From assembly GCF_025950235.1 (NCBI RefSeq), contig NZ_JAPDDT010000004.1:310001-374000 (forward strand): a stretch of 64,000 nucleotides of DNA. The letters are read 5' to 3'. The position numbers and the translations under genes were made by a program. Each line of letters opens with the position of its first letter. Position 1 is the stretch's first letter. Shown here piece after piece: positions 42,438 through 51,645 of this stretch. The stretch comes from Luteolibacter arcticus (GTDB lineage Bacteria; Verrucomicrobiota; Verrucomicrobiia; Verrucomicrobiales; Akkermansiaceae). Below the pieces are notes generated by a model. It had not been told where the DNA came from. It worked only from the letters and a program-made list of their open reading frames with translations, and did no database searches.

Positions 42438-42857
42438 ATGAGCTACGAGGCACCCAGCAGTCCGCGCGATGAAATCGACGGCGTGATCTATTTTCCGCGG
42501 CTATGCCACAAGGTCCGCTTGCACGCCACCGGTAAACTTCACCCGCAGTATCACGCCAACCTCGGCGGCGGCATGGACCTGTGGACCTGCCAATTCTTTG
42601 GCGTGGACTACCCTGCGCTCGCCGAGCAGATCCGCGCCGGTAAGTCCGACGCCGAAGCGCTCGCCTGGGCCCGGGACAACGGCACCGCCCGCAGCGCGAC
42701 GGAATTCGCGTGGTGGTCCGCCTTCATGCGCACCCGCGGCTTCCGGGACGACATCGCAGGGAAGCTGGTGCAACGCAAGGCCGAGTCCGGCTTCCAGGAC
42801 CGGGACGACATCCTGACCTTCATGGACTACATCGACGCCGACGAGGGACGGCTCTAA
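42438..42857 (+). CDS. DUF5069 family protein
   Basis: A 139-residue protein from ATG 42438. The opening APSSPRDEIDGVIYFPRLCHKVRLHA matches the DUF5069 start (P-R-x-x-x-x-G-x-x-x-x-P-R-x-x-x-K-x-R). The rest is helical with GFRDDIAGKLVQRKAES and ends FMDYIDADEGRL. The domain has no known role and is common in Planctomycetes and Verrucomicrobia. It stops 5 bp before the stop of the convergent PilT gene. Confidence 0.82.
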   Translation: MSYEAPSSPRDEIDGVIYFPRLCHKVRLHATGKLHPQYHANLGGGMDLWTCQFFGVDYPALAEQIRAGKSDAEALAWARDNGTARSATEFAWWSAFMRTRGFRDDIAGKLVQRKAESGFQDRDDILTFMDYIDADEGRL

Positions 42858-42861
42858 CAGC

Positions 42862-44307
42862 TCACTCCAACAGGTGCTGGAGCCCCTTCGGGTCCATGGC
42901 ATGGCGGGCGGCCGTTTCGCGATCGATGGTCCCTTTGCGGACCAAGGCAGCGAGCGAGCGCTCCAAGGTCACCATCCCCTCCTCCACCCCGGTCAGCATG
43001 GCATTGCGCAGGTAGTGGTCCTGCCCTTCGCGGATGCCGGTGGCGACGGCCGGGGTCACGATGAGCTTCTCGATCGCCGGCATCAGCTTCTTGGCTTTCG
43101 TCGGCACCAGACGTTGGGACAACACGGCGCGCAGTGACGACGCGAGTTGCACCCGGATGAGCGGCTGCTGGTGACCGGGAAAGACATCCACGATCCGGTT
43201 CACCGCCGAACTCGCCGTGCCTGAATGCAGGGTCGCCAGCACGAGGTGCCCGGTCTCCGCCGCGGTCAGCGCTGCGGTGATCGTTGCGAGGTCCCGCAGC
43301 TCGCCTAACAGGATCACGTCCGGATTCTCCCTCAAGGCCGCCCGCAGTCCCGTGCTAAAGCTTTCCACATCCGACCCGACTTCGCGCTGGTGAATGAGGC
43401 ACTGGTTCTCGCGGTGCTCGTATTCGACTGGGTCCTCAATGGTGATCACGTGGCGCGACCGGGTCCGGTTGAGATGATCCACCAAGGCCGCCAGCGTCGT
43501 CGACTTCCCGGAGCCGGTCGTGCCGGTCACCAGCACCAGCCCGCTTGGGTAAGAAATCAGCTCCAGCAGATCCTCGGGCAATCCCAGATCGGCGAGCGGC
43601 GGGATCTTCTGGCGGATCGGCCGGAGCGCCGCAGCCACCCCGTCGCGATGGCGGAAGACATTGATGCGAAAACGCCGGCTGCCCCCGGAAAGCTCCCAGC
43701 GGGTCGCAAAATCGGTGCTGCCGCTTACCTCAAGCTCGCGCCTCGATTCCTCATCGGGGATGAGTTCCAGGATCTTCGCAGCGTCCGGCGGATCCGCGTC
43801 GAGAAAGGACAGCACGCCATTCCTCCGCACCCGCGGCCGCTTTCCCGAGGAGAGAAAAAGGTCCGACGCATCAAGCGCCGCCGCCTGATCGATGAGCGCG
43901 AGCAAATCCGGCCCGGACCTGACCGGTGACGGAGCCTTTGTGGGAACCGGCTCCTGCGCCTTGGCGAAGTCGGCCACGGCTTTCGTAAGCGGGTCATGGT
44001 CTTCCACGGCGGGCGGCAAGGCCTCGGCGGCGTGGATTTCGATCCGCAGTTCGTCACTGGAAGGAAGAACCGCATAGCCAAAGGCCGCCCCATCCGACGC
44101 CCGGAACGTTCCCTCCCGGCGCCCTGAGACCTCGTCGCCCGTGATCTCCCCTGCGATCCGTCCGAGCATGTCCGCCCGGAAGGCCGGCATCGAGAGTTCG
44201 ATCGTTTCGCCTCCTTTGAGCAAATACGGGACGGCATCCGAGACCAGCACCAGCCGCTCGGCCCGCTTCTCCATCATCAGTTTCAGGAAAGTATCAATGA
44301 CTGCCAT
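42862..44307 (-). CDS. pilT: PilT-type twitching ATPase with duplicated N-terminal domain
   Basis: A 481-residue protein from ATG 44307 (GTG 44325 is an alternative). The C-terminal two thirds are a PilT ATPase. It has the Walker A loop GTTGSGKST with Lys268, DPVEYEH for the Asp box, the Walker B with VILLGELRD (Glu336), and TGHLVLATLHSG for the His box. Directly before it (about residues 135-235) is the usual PAS-like N1 domain with LDASDLFLSSG and FRINVFRHRDGV. The first ~95 residues repeat that same fold in degenerate form (LLKGGETIELSMP, RIEIH), with an Ala/Pro linker (residues ~115-135). PilT retracts type IV pili. It stands alone here; the prepilin peptidase lies 5 kb away. Confidence 0.9.
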   Translation of the reverse strand: MAVIDTFLKLMMEKRAERLVLVSDAVPYLLKGGETIELSMPAFRADMLGRIAGEITGDEVSGRREGTFRASDGAAFGYAVLPSSDELRIEIHAAEALPPAVEDHDPLTKAVADFAKAQEPVPTKAPSPVRSGPDLLALIDQAAALDASDLFLSSGKRPRVRRNGVLSFLDADPPDAAKILELIPDEESRRELEVSGSTDFATRWELSGGSRRFRINVFRHRDGVAAALRPIRQKIPPLADLGLPEDLLELISYPSGLVLVTGTTGSGKSTTLAALVDHLNRTRSRHVITIEDPVEYEHRENQCLIHQREVGSDVESFSTGLRAALRENPDVILLGELRDLATITAALTAAETGHLVLATLHSGTASSAVNRIVDVFPGHQQPLIRVQLASSLRAVLSQRLVPTKAKKLMPAIEKLIVTPAVATGIREGQDHYLRNAMLTGVEEGMVTLERSLAALVRKGTIDRETAARHAMDPKGLQHLLE

Positions 44308-44457
44308 GGTCGCCGTGCTCTCCACGAAAAGCCGCCGGGCGGCGGAATCGTCTCTCCGGACGAAAATGAAAGCTTGCGTTTATTTCGGACATCTTAAATA
44401 TCAACCCATTGTCCACGGTGTCATCGCTTCCCCGGCGCTGCACCATCCCGCCGAACG

Positions 44458-45192
44458 ATGCAGTTCCCCACCCTTCAGACTGTCCTGTTTTTTGCCGCGC
44501 TGGCTTTGCCCGCGGCAGCGCAGACGCTTCAGCCCGCCTTGGAGCAGCGTTACGAATCCGGTCAGTATCTGATCACACTCGGAGCCTCGACGGTGAATCA
44601 ACATGCCGGGATCGATCTGCGGAATGGTCCCGGTAACGCGTGGATTTTCGACTTCTGTGCCGACTTCAGCGCGGGCGTGAACAACAGCTCGCACTACAAC
44701 GTGAGCGCAGGCTTCGGCAGCCTCACGCTCGATCAGGCCGACGACCTTTCCGCCCTGCTCTACAACACCCTGCCGGTCTTCGATGGCATGGTGCGCGACG
44801 CGATCACCGCCAGCGGGGACGATTGGCCGGACGTCGGCTACAGCGGCTACAACGACCTTCTCGCCTACGCGGCCGGCATGCAGCTCGCATTGTGGGAAAT
44901 CATTCACGACCCCGCGTCGGGTGACCTCGATTCCGGCAACTTCAGCGTCGATACCGTCGCCGATCCGGATGTCGCCTTGGGCCGTAGCAACGCCGACGCT
45001 TTCCTCGACGGCATCGCCGGCGGCTGGACCTCTCAGCCCGGCTTCACTTTCGAATACGCGCGACCTACCGATGCGGGCGGCACTCCGGTTCCGAATGGCC
45101 AGGACCGCCTCTGGGTTGTCATCCCGGAGCCCTCATCCGCGCTGCTCGGTGCCTTCGGCTTGCTCTTCCTGCTGCGCCGCCGCCGCGCCTGA
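44458..45192 (+). CDS. PEP-CTERM sorting domain protein
   Basis: A 244-residue protein from ATG 44458. A signal peptide (LQTVLFFAALALPAAAQ) precedes a beta-rich Ca-poor domain with NAWIFDFCADFSAGVNN and ALWEIIHDPASGD. The C-terminus holds the PEP-CTERM sorting signal: VIPEPSSALLGAFGLLFLL followed by RRRRA. The exosortase should cleave after the PEP and attach the protein to the outer surface. The gene is divergent from pilT (150-bp gap) and is followed by a strong terminator, so it is a single-gene transcript. Confidence 0.93.
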   Translation: MQFPTLQTVLFFAALALPAAAQTLQPALEQRYESGQYLITLGASTVNQHAGIDLRNGPGNAWIFDFCADFSAGVNNSSHYNVSAGFGSLTLDQADDLSALLYNTLPVFDGMVRDAITASGDDWPDVGYSGYNDLLAYAAGMQLALWEIIHDPASGDLDSGNFSVDTVADPDVALGRSNADAFLDGIAGGWTSQPGFTFEYARPTDAGGTPVPNGQDRLWVVIPEPSSALLGAFGLLFLLRRRRA

Positions 45193-45209
45193 AACCATCC
45201 TCCCCAAAG

Positions 45210-45248
45210 ATCCCCGTCCGGCCTCGTGCCGGCGGGGATTGATTTTTT
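45210..45248 (+). terminator. Terminator of the PEP-CTERM gene
   Basis: A 12-13-bp stem starts ATCCCCG at 45210 and its mate ends CGGGGAT at 45239, with a CTCGT loop. It is followed by GATTTTTT, the classical intrinsic terminator. It separates the PEP-CTERM gene from fumarase 50 bp downstream. Confidence 0.9.
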
Positions 45249-45290
45249 CCGGGGCTGGACGCTCCGCGGGCGGCATCTAAACTCCCGCGC

Positions 45291-46919
45291 ATGTCCGAAT
45301 TCGTCTATCAGGATCCCTTCCCGCTCGGTCCCGACACCACTGAATACGAGTGCCTCACCGCGGAGCACGTCGCCGTCTCGGAATTCGAAGGAAAGACGAT
45401 CCTGAAAGTCGCGCCGGAAGGCCTCGCCCTGCTCGCCAACGAGGCGATGAAGGCGATCAATTTCACCCTGCGTCCCAGCCACCTCGCGCAGGTTGCGGCC
45501 ATCCTCGACGACCCCGAGGCCACCGAAAACGACCGCATGGTCGCGCTGATGCTGCTGAAGAACGCCGAGATCGCCGCCAAGGGCATCCTCCCCGCCTGCC
45601 AGGACACCGGCACCGCCACCGTGGTCGGCAAGAAGGGCCAGCAAGTGTGGACCGGCTGCGATGACGCCGAGTGGCTGTCGAAGGGCATCCACAAGACCTA
45701 TCAGGAGGAAAACCTGCGCTACTCGCAGACCGCCCCGCTCACGATGTATGAGGAGGCGAACACCAAGACCAACCTCCCCGCCCAGATCGATCTCTACGCC
45801 TCTGAAGGCGACGCCTACAAATTCCTCTTCGTCTCGAAGGGCGGCGGCTCAGCCAACAAGACCTTCCTCTATCAGGAAACCAAGGCACTCCTGAATCCCA
45901 AGCGCCTCAAGGAATTCTGCGTCGAGAAGATGCGCTCGCTCGGCACCGCCGCATGCCCGCCGTATCACCTCGCCATCGTCATCGGCGGCACCTCGGCAGA
46001 GACCTGCTTGAAGACCGTCAAGATGGCCTCGACGCGCTATTACGATGCGCTGCCAACTTCCGGTAACATCCAGGGCCAGGCCTTTCGCGACATCGAGCTG
46101 GAGAAGGAGCTGCTGGAAGCCGCGCGCAACATCGGCATCGGCGCGCAATTCGGCGGGAAATACTTCGCGCTTGATGTCCGGGTCGTCCGCCTGCCGCGTC
46201 ACGGCGCGTCCTGTCCGGTGGGCATCGGGGTCTCCTGCTCGGCCGACCGACAGGCGAAGGCGAAGATCACCAAGCACGGCATCTTCCTTGAGAAGCTCGA
46301 GAAGGATCCCGGCCGCTTCATCCCGGAGAAGTATCGCGATTGGAAATTCAAGGGCGTCGAAATCGACCTCGATCAGGGCATGGAAAAGACCCTCGCGACC
46401 CTGACCAAGTATCCCGTCACCACCGCCGTCTCGCTCAGCGGCACCATCATCGTCGCCCGCGACATCGCCCACGCGAAGCTCAAGGAGGTGCTCGATGAAA
46501 CCGGCGACCTCCCCGCCTACTTCAAGGACTATCCGATTTACTACGCCGGCCCCGCCAAGACGCCCGCAGGCTATCCGTCCGGCTCCTTCGGCCCCACCAC
46601 CGCCGGCCGTATGGACAGCTATGTGGATCTCTTCCAAAGCCACGGCGGCTCCAAGGTCATGCTCGCCAAGGGCAACCGCTCGCAGGCCGTGACCGACGCC
46701 TGCAAGGCCCACGGCGGCTTCTACCTCGGCTCCGCCGGCGGCCCCGCCGCCTTGCTCGCCAAGGAACACATCAAGAGCCAGGAAATCGTCGAATACCCCG
46801 AATTCGGCATGGAAGCCGTCTGGAAGATCCGCGTGGAAAACTTCCCCGCCTTCATCCTCGTGGACGACAAGGGCAACGACTTCTTCAAGAAGATCAACGA
46901 GTGCCCGGTGTGCGTGTGA
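45291..46919 (+). CDS. fumA: Class I fumarate hydratase
   Basis: A 542-residue protein from ATG 45291. The class I [4Fe-4S] fumarase fold is marked by [17 protein letters not shown] (first cluster cysteine), the [14 protein letters not shown] block, and [18 protein letters not shown] (second cysteine). The C-terminal beta subunit has [13 protein letters not shown] and [17 protein letters not shown]. It hydrates fumarate to malate in the TCA cycle and is oxygen-sensitive. It is the fused alpha-beta form found in enterobacterial FumA/FumB. It lies alone between terminator and Uma2 gene. Confidence 0.96.
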   Translation: MSEFVYQDPFPLGPDTTEYECLTAEHVAVSEFEGKTILKVAPEGLALLANEAMKAINFTLRPSHLAQVAAILDDPEATENDRMVALMLLKNAEIAAKGILPACQDTGTATVVGKKGQQVWTGCDDAEWLSKGIHKTYQEENLRYSQTAPLTMYEEANTKTNLPAQIDLYASEGDAYKFLFVSKGGGSANKTFLYQETKALLNPKRLKEFCVEKMRSLGTAACPPYHLAIVIGGTSAETCLKTVKMASTRYYDALPTSGNIQGQAFRDIELEKELLEAARNIGIGAQFGGKYFALDVRVVRLPRHGASCPVGIGVSCSADRQAKAKITKHGIFLEKLEKDPGRFIPEKYRDWKFKGVEIDLDQGMEKTLATLTKYPVTTAVSLSGTIIVARDIAHAKLKEVLDETGDLPAYFKDYPIYYAGPAKTPAGYPSGSFGPTTAGRMDSYVDLFQSHGGSKVMLAKGNRSQAVTDACKAHGGFYLGSAGGPAALLAKEHIKSQEIVEYPEFGMEAVWKIRVENFPAFILVDDKGNDFFKKINECPVCV

Positions 46920-46935
46920 CAACAAGCGTCTCCCT

Positions 46936-47496
46936 ATGACCGGCCTAGTGTCCATCATGGACTACCTCGAGAGCGAGGCATCGAGACACGAAAAGCATGA
47001 GTTCGTTGGCGGCCTCGTCTTCGCCATGTCCGGTTTTTCGAATCTCCATAACGTGATTGCCGGCAATGCCCTCGCGATCCTTCACAGCCAGTTGCGAGGG
47101 AAGGCCCCCCACGTTTTCAACAGCAGCACCAAGATTCGCGTTCAACGCCCCGACCACACTCGCTTCTACTATCCAGACGCGATGGTCGTCTGCCATCCGA
47201 ACCCAGCGACCGATTACTTCCAGGACCAACCGGTCGTCGTGGTCGAGGTGCTGAGCGAGTCCACCCGACGCGCCGACCTTGGGGAGAAGCGCGATGCCTA
47301 CCTGACGGTTTCCGCCCTCAAGGTGCTGCTTCTCGTCGAGCCCGACAGCGCCTCAGTCACTGTCCACCGCCGCCGCGCCGAAGGTGGGTTTGCCATCGAG
47401 CGCCACGACAGCTTGGAAGGCACCATCCCGCTGCCCGAGATCGAGGTATCCCTGCCGCTGGCGGAGCTCTACGCGCGAGCGGAAATCCCGGACTAG
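46936..47496 (+). CDS. Uma2 family endonuclease-like protein (DUF820)
   Basis: A 186-residue protein from ATG 46936. The Uma2/DUF820 signatures are SRHEKHEFVGGLVFAM at the start, then FYYPDAMVVCH, and VVVVEVLSESTRRADLGEKR, where PDAMV and VEVLSEST give the PD-(D/E)xK-type nuclease site. DAYLTVSALKVLLLVEPDSA follows. The family is common in Cyanobacteria and PVC bacteria, its role unproven. It is 17 bp from the fumarase stop and may be co-transcribed. No toxin-antitoxin or restriction partner is beside it. Confidence 0.9.
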   Translation: MTGLVSIMDYLESEASRHEKHEFVGGLVFAMSGFSNLHNVIAGNALAILHSQLRGKAPHVFNSSTKIRVQRPDHTRFYYPDAMVVCHPNPATDYFQDQPVVVVEVLSESTRRADLGEKRDAYLTVSALKVLLLVEPDSASVTVHRRRAEGGFAIERHDSLEGTIPLPEIEVSLPLAELYARAEIPD

Positions 47497-47560
47497 CAAC
47501 TTCGGGACCAGCTCTGAACTGCCTTGCCTGCGCCCCCTTGAGAGAGGTAGGCTCGAGTCG

Positions 47561-47875
47561 ATGAATTGGTCCCTTTTGCCTCTGCTTGCCGTCGTCCTGC
47601 TCGGCTCCTGCAAATTCAAGGCAGTCGTCTCGAGCGGATCGGAACTGAAAGGCGAAGGCATCACCTTCCAAGTACCCGACGAAACGTCCTCTTCCTCCTC
47701 CGGCTCCGGCGGGATCGAGTTCAACGGCGAAAGCGTGAAAGCCAAGACCGACGGCAAGACCCTGACGGTGGACGACAAGGACTATGGCGCGCTCAAGTCG
47801 GGAGACGTGGTGGATCTCCGGGAGAAAGGAAAGGTCCTCGTGAATGGAGCTGAACGCTCTCCCGTGACGCCTTGA
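47561..47875 (+). CDS. Small lipoprotein, unknown function
   Basis: A 104-residue protein from ATG 47561. A type II signal peptide ends in the lipobox LLGSC, with the cysteine as lipidation site. The mature part is serine-rich (ETSSSSSGSGG), followed by a small beta domain with GESVKAKTDGKTLTVDDKDYG and a KGKVLVNGAE strand. No family is recognised. It likely sits on the periplasmic side of the outer or inner membrane. It ends 6 bp from the convergent lpxA stop. Confidence 0.75.
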   Translation: MNWSLLPLLAVVLLGSCKFKAVVSSGSELKGEGITFQVPDETSSSSSGSGGIEFNGESVKAKTDGKTLTVDDKDYGALKSGDVVDLREKGKVLVNGAERSPVTP

Positions 47876-47881
47876 GCCTGC

Positions 47882-48655
47882 TCACCTCGAAATCCCCCGC
47901 TTCGACCCTTCGATGAACTCGATCAGGTGCTTCACCGGCTCATGGTTCGCGGGGCGGTCCGCTTTCAGCGAGCTGAGCTGGTTAGTGAGATTGATGTCCT
48001 TTTTCAGGAAGAGCTTCTTGTAGGCGGACTTGAGCGCCTTGATATCGTCCTCGGAAAAGCCGCGGCGCTGAAGCCCGACTTGGTTGAGCCCACGGGTGGC
48101 GGCAGGATTGCCGTCGATGATCATGTAGGGCGGCACGTCCTGGACCACCTTCGCGCAGCCGCCGACGATCGAGTGGCAGCCGATCCGGCAGAACTGGTGG
48201 ATCGCTGCGAGACCGGAGACGATCGCGTAATCCTCTACCTCGACGTGACCACCGAGGGTGCCGTTGTTGGAGAGAATGATGTGATTCCCCACCTGGCAAT
48301 CGTGGGCGACGTGGGAGTAGCAGAGGAAGAGATTGTCGTTGCCGATCCGGGTTGGCGTGTGGACGTGGGTGCCACGGTGGATGGTGCAGTTCTCGCGGAA
48401 GACATTGCGGTCGCCGACCTCAAGGAAAGTCGGCTCGCCCTCATACTTGAGGTCCTGGGTCTTCCCGCCGACCGCGGCGAAGGGGAAGAACTCGTTATCC
48501 TTCCCGATCCGGCACGGGCCGCCGAGGATGACGTGGGAGTGGAGCACGCAGCCGTCGCCGAGTTCGGCACCGGCCTCGATGATGCAGTACGGCCCGACGC
48601 GGACGTTCGCGCCGAGCTTGGCTTCCGGGGAGATGATCGCCGTCGGATGGATCAC
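47882..48655 (-). CDS. lpxA: Acyl-ACP:UDP-N-acetylglucosamine O-acyltransferase
   Basis: A 257-residue protein from GTG 48655 (VIHPTAIISPEAKLGANVRV), the normal LpxA length; a longer frame to 48742 begins with an unlikely charged leader. The left-handed beta-helix hexapeptide repeats start at once. The catalytic region is NCTIHRGTHVHTPTRIGND with the general-base histidine in CYSHVAHDCQVG, and the C-terminal helical part carries GLNQVGLQRRGFSED. It performs the first committed step of lipid A synthesis, which shows a lipopolysaccharide-making Gram-negative. No other lpx genes are next to it. Confidence 0.95.
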   Translation of the reverse strand: MIHPTAIISPEAKLGANVRVGPYCIIEAGAELGDGCVLHSHVILGGPCRIGKDNEFFPFAAVGGKTQDLKYEGEPTFLEVGDRNVFRENCTIHRGTHVHTPTRIGNDNLFLCYSHVAHDCQVGNHIILSNNGTLGGHVEVEDYAIVSGLAAIHQFCRIGCHSIVGGCAKVVQDVPPYMIIDGNPAATRGLNQVGLQRRGFSEDDIKALKSAYKKLFLKKDINLTNQLSSLKADRPANHEPVKHLIEFIEGSKRGISR

Positions 48656-48805
48656 GGGCGGGATTCCGAACGACCCGGCCGGGGATGGCGAACGTTTTTT
48701 GCGCTGCGTGGTGCGAGGAGATTTGGGGAACCCCGGAATCACGCGGAAAGGCGTGAAATTTAAAAAGCGGAGTGGACGACCTTGACGCCTTGATCGGCGC
48801 CTCCC

Positions 48806-50002
48806 TCAACGCATGAACATCAGGCCGCTGAAGTACCATTCGGCCAGTTTCCATCCGCCGAACATCCACGTGAACGCACCGAGGATGAGGAAGGGGCCGA
48901 AAGGCAAAGGCCTGCCAAAACCAATCCGCCCCAGCGCCGCTGCCACGATTGCATAGAGCGAAGCCGCGAAGAGACCGAACAAGACCCCGGCCCAGCCGAA
49001 GAAGGCACCGATGGCTCCGAGAAGGTGCACGTCGCCCATCCCCATGGCCTCACGGGGAATCACGGCACCGGTTCCCATGCCCTCCAGCGATTTCAGCTCA
49101 TCCAGTGGGATGACTTTTCCGCCCGGTAGCACGATCTCATGTTCGCGGATCGTCACTTCACCCGCCCCGAAGCCTTCGCCATTCGCGACGACCTCGGTGG
49201 CCTCGATGACCAGCCGGTCGGTCTTGCGGAAGAAGAGGTCCCACCACGCGGTCTTCTCGCCGTTCATCTCGAAGAAGATCGGATCCACCTCATTGTCCGG
49301 CTCGATCAGCTTCCACGGCACCGGTTCCGGAAAGGCGACCTTCTTCTTTCCAAAGGCAAGCTTTCCCAGCCGCACCATGCACCACAGCCCGCAGAAACCC
49401 ATGATCCAGCCCACGACGGAATGCTTCAGCCCGTCCTTCAGCGTGGGATCCCAACCCGCCCATCCCGCGAGATCGGTCAGCCTCGGCCACAATGCCGCCG
49501 CTCCCAACCCGGCAATCGAAATCGCCGTGGTGAATGAGGTCGGGATGATCATGTGCTCGGCATCGATGAAGGTGATCGCAACGAACAACGCGGCCATGAC
49601 CCACAGCGGCAGAAGTGCGCCCAACTCCAGCCGGATCAACTGGCCGAGCGGGACCGACGATTGCAGGAACCACCAGAGGGCGGCGAAGAGCAGCGCGGTG
49701 AGCAATTCCACGCCGAAGTAGCGGAACGCGATCGGGGCCTTGCAGTTGGCGCATTTCCCGCGCAGCCACAGCCAGCTCACCAGCGGAATGTTCAGCCGCA
49801 TCGGAATGTCGGCCTTGCACTTCGGGCAGAACGAGCGCTTCGGCTCATTCACCGAAAGCCCGATGGGCACCCGGTAAATGACCACGTTCAGGAACGACCC
49901 AATGCAGGCGCCGAGGAGGAAGGTCGGCACATACCAGACGGGATGGGCCAAAGATGGGAAAATCTCGATCAAGGTGGCACCATTCAATCGCAGCGAAAGC
50001 AT
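48806..50002 (-). CDS. pilD: Type IV prepilin peptidase with long soluble insert
   Basis: A 398-residue polytopic aspartic protease from ATG 50002; relatives are usually ~290. The N-terminal methylase-like part has LGACIGSFLNVVIYRVPIG and two CxxC pairs, CPKC and CANC. The first catalytic Asp is in FIDAEHMIIP (Asp147), the second in GMGDVHLLG (Asp324). Between them lies a soluble insert of about 100 residues (KKVAFPEPVPWKLIEPD, then EVVANGEGFGAGEV) that family members normally lack. It cleaves type IV pilin and pseudopilin leader peptides. It is divergent from the TIGR03790 gene with an 83-bp gap. Confidence 0.93.
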   Translation of the reverse strand: MLSLRLNGATLIEIFPSLAHPVWYVPTFLLGACIGSFLNVVIYRVPIGLSVNEPKRSFCPKCKADIPMRLNIPLVSWLWLRGKCANCKAPIAFRYFGVELLTALLFAALWWFLQSSVPLGQLIRLELGALLPLWVMAALFVAITFIDAEHMIIPTSFTTAISIAGLGAAALWPRLTDLAGWAGWDPTLKDGLKHSVVGWIMGFCGLWCMVRLGKLAFGKKKVAFPEPVPWKLIEPDNEVDPIFFEMNGEKTAWWDLFFRKTDRLVIEATEVVANGEGFGAGEVTIREHEIVLPGGKVIPLDELKSLEGMGTGAVIPREAMGMGDVHLLGAIGAFFGWAGVLFGLFAASLYAIVAAALGRIGFGRPLPFGPFLILGAFTWMFGGWKLAEWYFSGLMFMR

Positions 50003-50085
50003 TTCGGAAATCCGAAATTTCTCGGGGCTCCAGCCGCCTCCCCGGGCTTGCCTCACCGTCTCCAACAGGCATTGTTCGCGGGGTG

Positions 50086-51645
50086 ATGCGGCTGCTTGGC
50101 TTATTGTTATGTTTTTCCGGGGTGGTGCATGCCCTCCCCACGCCGCCTGACCCCGCTTCGGTCGCAGTGCTCTACAATTCGGCCTCGGCGGATTCGAAGG
50201 CGCTGGCGGAGTTCTACGCAAAGGCGCGCAACATCCCCGCGGACCATCTGGTGGGCCTGGAATTGCCGGATGCCGAAGAGATCTCCCGCAAGGATTTCGA
50301 TGACAAGCTGCGCAGCCGCCTGATCCGCGAGTATGACCGCCGCGAATGGTGGACCCGCGGCCTGGGCCCGCAAGGAAACCTGACCCCGACCGTGTCGAAG
50401 ATACGCATCCTGGTCTGCATGCGCGGGGTGCCGAGCCGGATCATCGGAACGGGGCCCGCGCTGCCACCTCCGCCCGGCAAGCAACCCTTCGCCGACACCA
50501 CCCAGGCGGCCGTGGACTCGGAACTCGCGCTGTTAGGGATCGAGGGCTTGCAGGTCGAGGGATTCCTCACCAACCCCTACTTCAAGCAGGAGAAGACCGC
50601 CGCCGAGGCGAGACTGCCGATGACCTTGGTCGGACGCATCGACGGCCCGACCAAGGAGATCTGCGCGCAAATGATCAAGGACGCGGTGGAGGTCGAGCAG
50701 ACCGGCCTGTGGGGAATGTCGGTCATCGATCTGTCGCAGAAGTATCCCGAAAGTCAGGAAGGCGACCCTGCGATGGAAAAGATCGCCAAGGCCCATCGCG
50801 ACGCCGGCATTCCGGTGATGGTGGACCGCTTTCCGGACACCCTGCCGGTGAACTATCCGCTCGGGGAAACGGCCCTTTATTTCGGATGGTACGACTGGAA
50901 CGTGAACGGCCCGTTCACCAACCCGAACTTCAAATTCAAGAAGGGCGCGGTGGCCGTGCACTTGCACTCGTTCAGCGCCACGCAGCTCCGCGATGCGACC
51001 AAGAACTGGGCCGCCCCACTGCTGGCCAAGGGAGCGGCTGCCACGCTCGGCAACGTGTATGAGCCCTACCTGGCGTTGACCCACAACTTCGACATCTTCA
51101 ACGCCCGGCTGATGGCGGGTTACACCTTGGTCGAGGCCGCCTACATGTCGGTGCCCGTGCTTTCGTGGCAGAACGTCGTGCTCGGCGACCCTCTCTATCG
51201 CCCCTTCCTGCACCTCGACGGCAGCGGCGAAAAGACCGAGACCGACCGCGACTACCGTGCGATCCGGCTGGCAGCTATGCGCTGGAAGGAAGATCCCAAG
51301 CAAATGGAAGCGATGCTCAGAGAGGCCGCCGACCGGCTGAAAAGCGGTGTCTTGTTAGAATACATCGGCCTTTCACTCGCCGCTCGGAAGGAAGACGAAG
51401 CGGCCGCCGCCGAGTTTCGCAAGGCCAAGCTCTACTACACGATCAAGCCGGACCGGCTGCGCATGGACATGCATCTCGCGGCGATGGAACGCGAACGGGG
51501 GAAAAAGGATGAGGCGATCAAGCTGCTGCGCGGGGCCCGCACGCTCAACGCGGACATCCCGGAATCGCTCGCGGCGGCATCGTGGCTGACCATTCTCGAC
51601 CCCCCTCCCCCGCCGCCGGCCCAGCCGCAACCGCCGAAGAAATGA
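50086..51645 (+). CDS. TIGR03790 family exported protein
   Basis: A 519-residue protein from ATG 50086, with a signal peptide (MRLLGLLLCFSGVVHA). The mature protein starts with VAVLYNSASADSKALAEFYAK, then RNIPADHLVGLELPD, which fit the TIGR03790 family (a protein family of PVC and other bacteria without assigned function). It carries LALLGIEGLQVEGFLTNPYF and GAAATLGNVYEPYLALTHNFD, likewise family-typical, with a C-terminal helical extension holding a TPR-like pair (AEFRKAKLYYTIKP, MERERGKKDEAIKLL). Its stop overlaps the ATG of the next gene (ATGA), so translation is coupled. Confidence 0.87.
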   Translation: MRLLGLLLCFSGVVHALPTPPDPASVAVLYNSASADSKALAEFYAKARNIPADHLVGLELPDAEEISRKDFDDKLRSRLIREYDRREWWTRGLGPQGNLTPTVSKIRILVCMRGVPSRIIGTGPALPPPPGKQPFADTTQAAVDSELALLGIEGLQVEGFLTNPYFKQEKTAAEARLPMTLVGRIDGPTKEICAQMIKDAVEVEQTGLWGMSVIDLSQKYPESQEGDPAMEKIAKAHRDAGIPVMVDRFPDTLPVNYPLGETALYFGWYDWNVNGPFTNPNFKFKKGAVAVHLHSFSATQLRDATKNWAAPLLAKGAAATLGNVYEPYLALTHNFDIFNARLMAGYTLVEAAYMSVPVLSWQNVVLGDPLYRPFLHLDGSGEKTETDRDYRAIRLAAMRWKEDPKQMEAMLREAADRLKSGVLLEYIGLSLAARKEDEAAAAEFRKAKLYYTIKPDRLRMDMHLAAMERERGKKDEAIKLLRGARTLNADIPESLAAASWLTILDPPPPPPAQPQPPKK

